64,000 nucleotides of DNA, taken from NCBI GenBank assembly GCA_963921195.1, contig OY992537.1, forward strand, positions 20,172,642 through 20,236,641, read 5' to 3'. Shown piece by piece: positions 63,676 to 64,000 of the stretch (the stretch's first letter is position 1; each line of letters starts with the position of its first letter). Source of the DNA: Pegoplata infirma (lineage: Eukaryota > Arthropoda > Insecta > Diptera > Anthomyiidae). The position numbers and the translations under genes were made by a program. Under the pieces are notes generated by a model. That model was not told the origin of the DNA, ran no database searches, and saw nothing but the letters and a program-made list of their open reading frames with translations.

Positions 63676-64000
63676 ATATATATAAGCTTATATATAAGCA
63701 TTAAAATCATAAAAATTTAAATTTTATACCTTATTTTTTAAAACTGAAAATAATGAAAAAGGAAATACTTCATATATTTTCTATAGAAAATAATTATATG
63801 TGCATAAAAGAAAATTCATATATATTCTTTTTGATATGCAATATAATTAAGTATTATGTGAAAATTTGTGTTCGCCTTGTGTATTTAAACTTTTTTAAGC
63901 CTAGGAGGCATAAAACCCGCCAATGATTTTGATGTACCAATACTCCTTGTCCCCCGTTTTGTCAGTATTTAAAGTTAAAGTCCTTTAATGGTCTTGTACG
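63676..64000. other. AT-rich right edge; no gene seen
   Basis: 'aataattatatgtgcat' occurs at 63181-63197 and 63788-63804, bracketing the last fold-back loosely. Nothing else is recognised. Confidence 0.35.

Overview
This window is eukaryotic, AT-rich, non-coding DNA from an insect, most likely a higher (calyptrate-type) fly. The evidence is an R1/I/LOA-type non-LTR retrotransposon, many copies of a DINE-1/Helentron-like repeat with a GGAC/GACA microsatellite core and TATACCCTCC/GGAGGGTATA ends, and a dense mix of hAT, Tc1/pogo, piggyBac, Helitron and fold-back remnants. I found no host protein-coding exon, rRNA gene or functional tRNA gene that I can support. The window is best read as a long intron or intergenic tract that has served as a sink for transposons. 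The species guess is inference.

Layout. 1-4.0 kb: a reverse-strand DINE-like repeat, a 36-bp tandem array, then a 5'-truncated LINE (1416-4022) with a long RT-RNase H reading frame and a candidate target duplication. 4.3-6.1 kb: a hAT-type element with a perfect 8-bp duplication and a 33-bp-TIR MITE inside it. 6.4-12.4 kb: decayed repeats, DINE-like copies and a 1.07-kb palindrome. 12.4-24.6 kb: small MITE families (here named K, J, S), decayed repeats and single-copy-looking AT-rich stretches. 24.6-29.3 kb: a nest (L contains H; H contains J and G; G contains M). 29.4-35.9 kb: a W repeat split by a 1.7-kb element, a hAT element with a perfect 8-bp duplication, a small MITE and a fold-back. 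36.1-39.3 kb: a TA-flanked element and a K element split by H. 39.85-41.47 kb: an internally deleted piggyBac-like element with TTAA ends and a recognisable transposase fragment, interrupted by two MITEs. 42.1-50.5 kb: the deepest nest, in which H contains pogo-like A, A contains B, B contains C, C contains D, and D contains a small hAT (E). B also carries a Helitron and a fold-back. 50.5-64 kb: further DINE-like copies, a second TAGAGATGG hAT MITE with a perfect 8-bp duplication, a tRNA-like element bounded by 10-bp inverted repeats, and two long palindromes.

How the parts fit together: nothing here forms a pathway. The value of the window is stratigraphic. Several insertions are supported by target duplications, by an uninterrupted copy of the host repeat elsewhere in the same window, or both, so relative ages can be read directly. 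Family letters (H, K, J, M, W and so on) are labels used only in this annotation. Superfamily names are inferred from termini and target duplications, because only the LINE and the piggyBac fragment have recognisable protein sequence.
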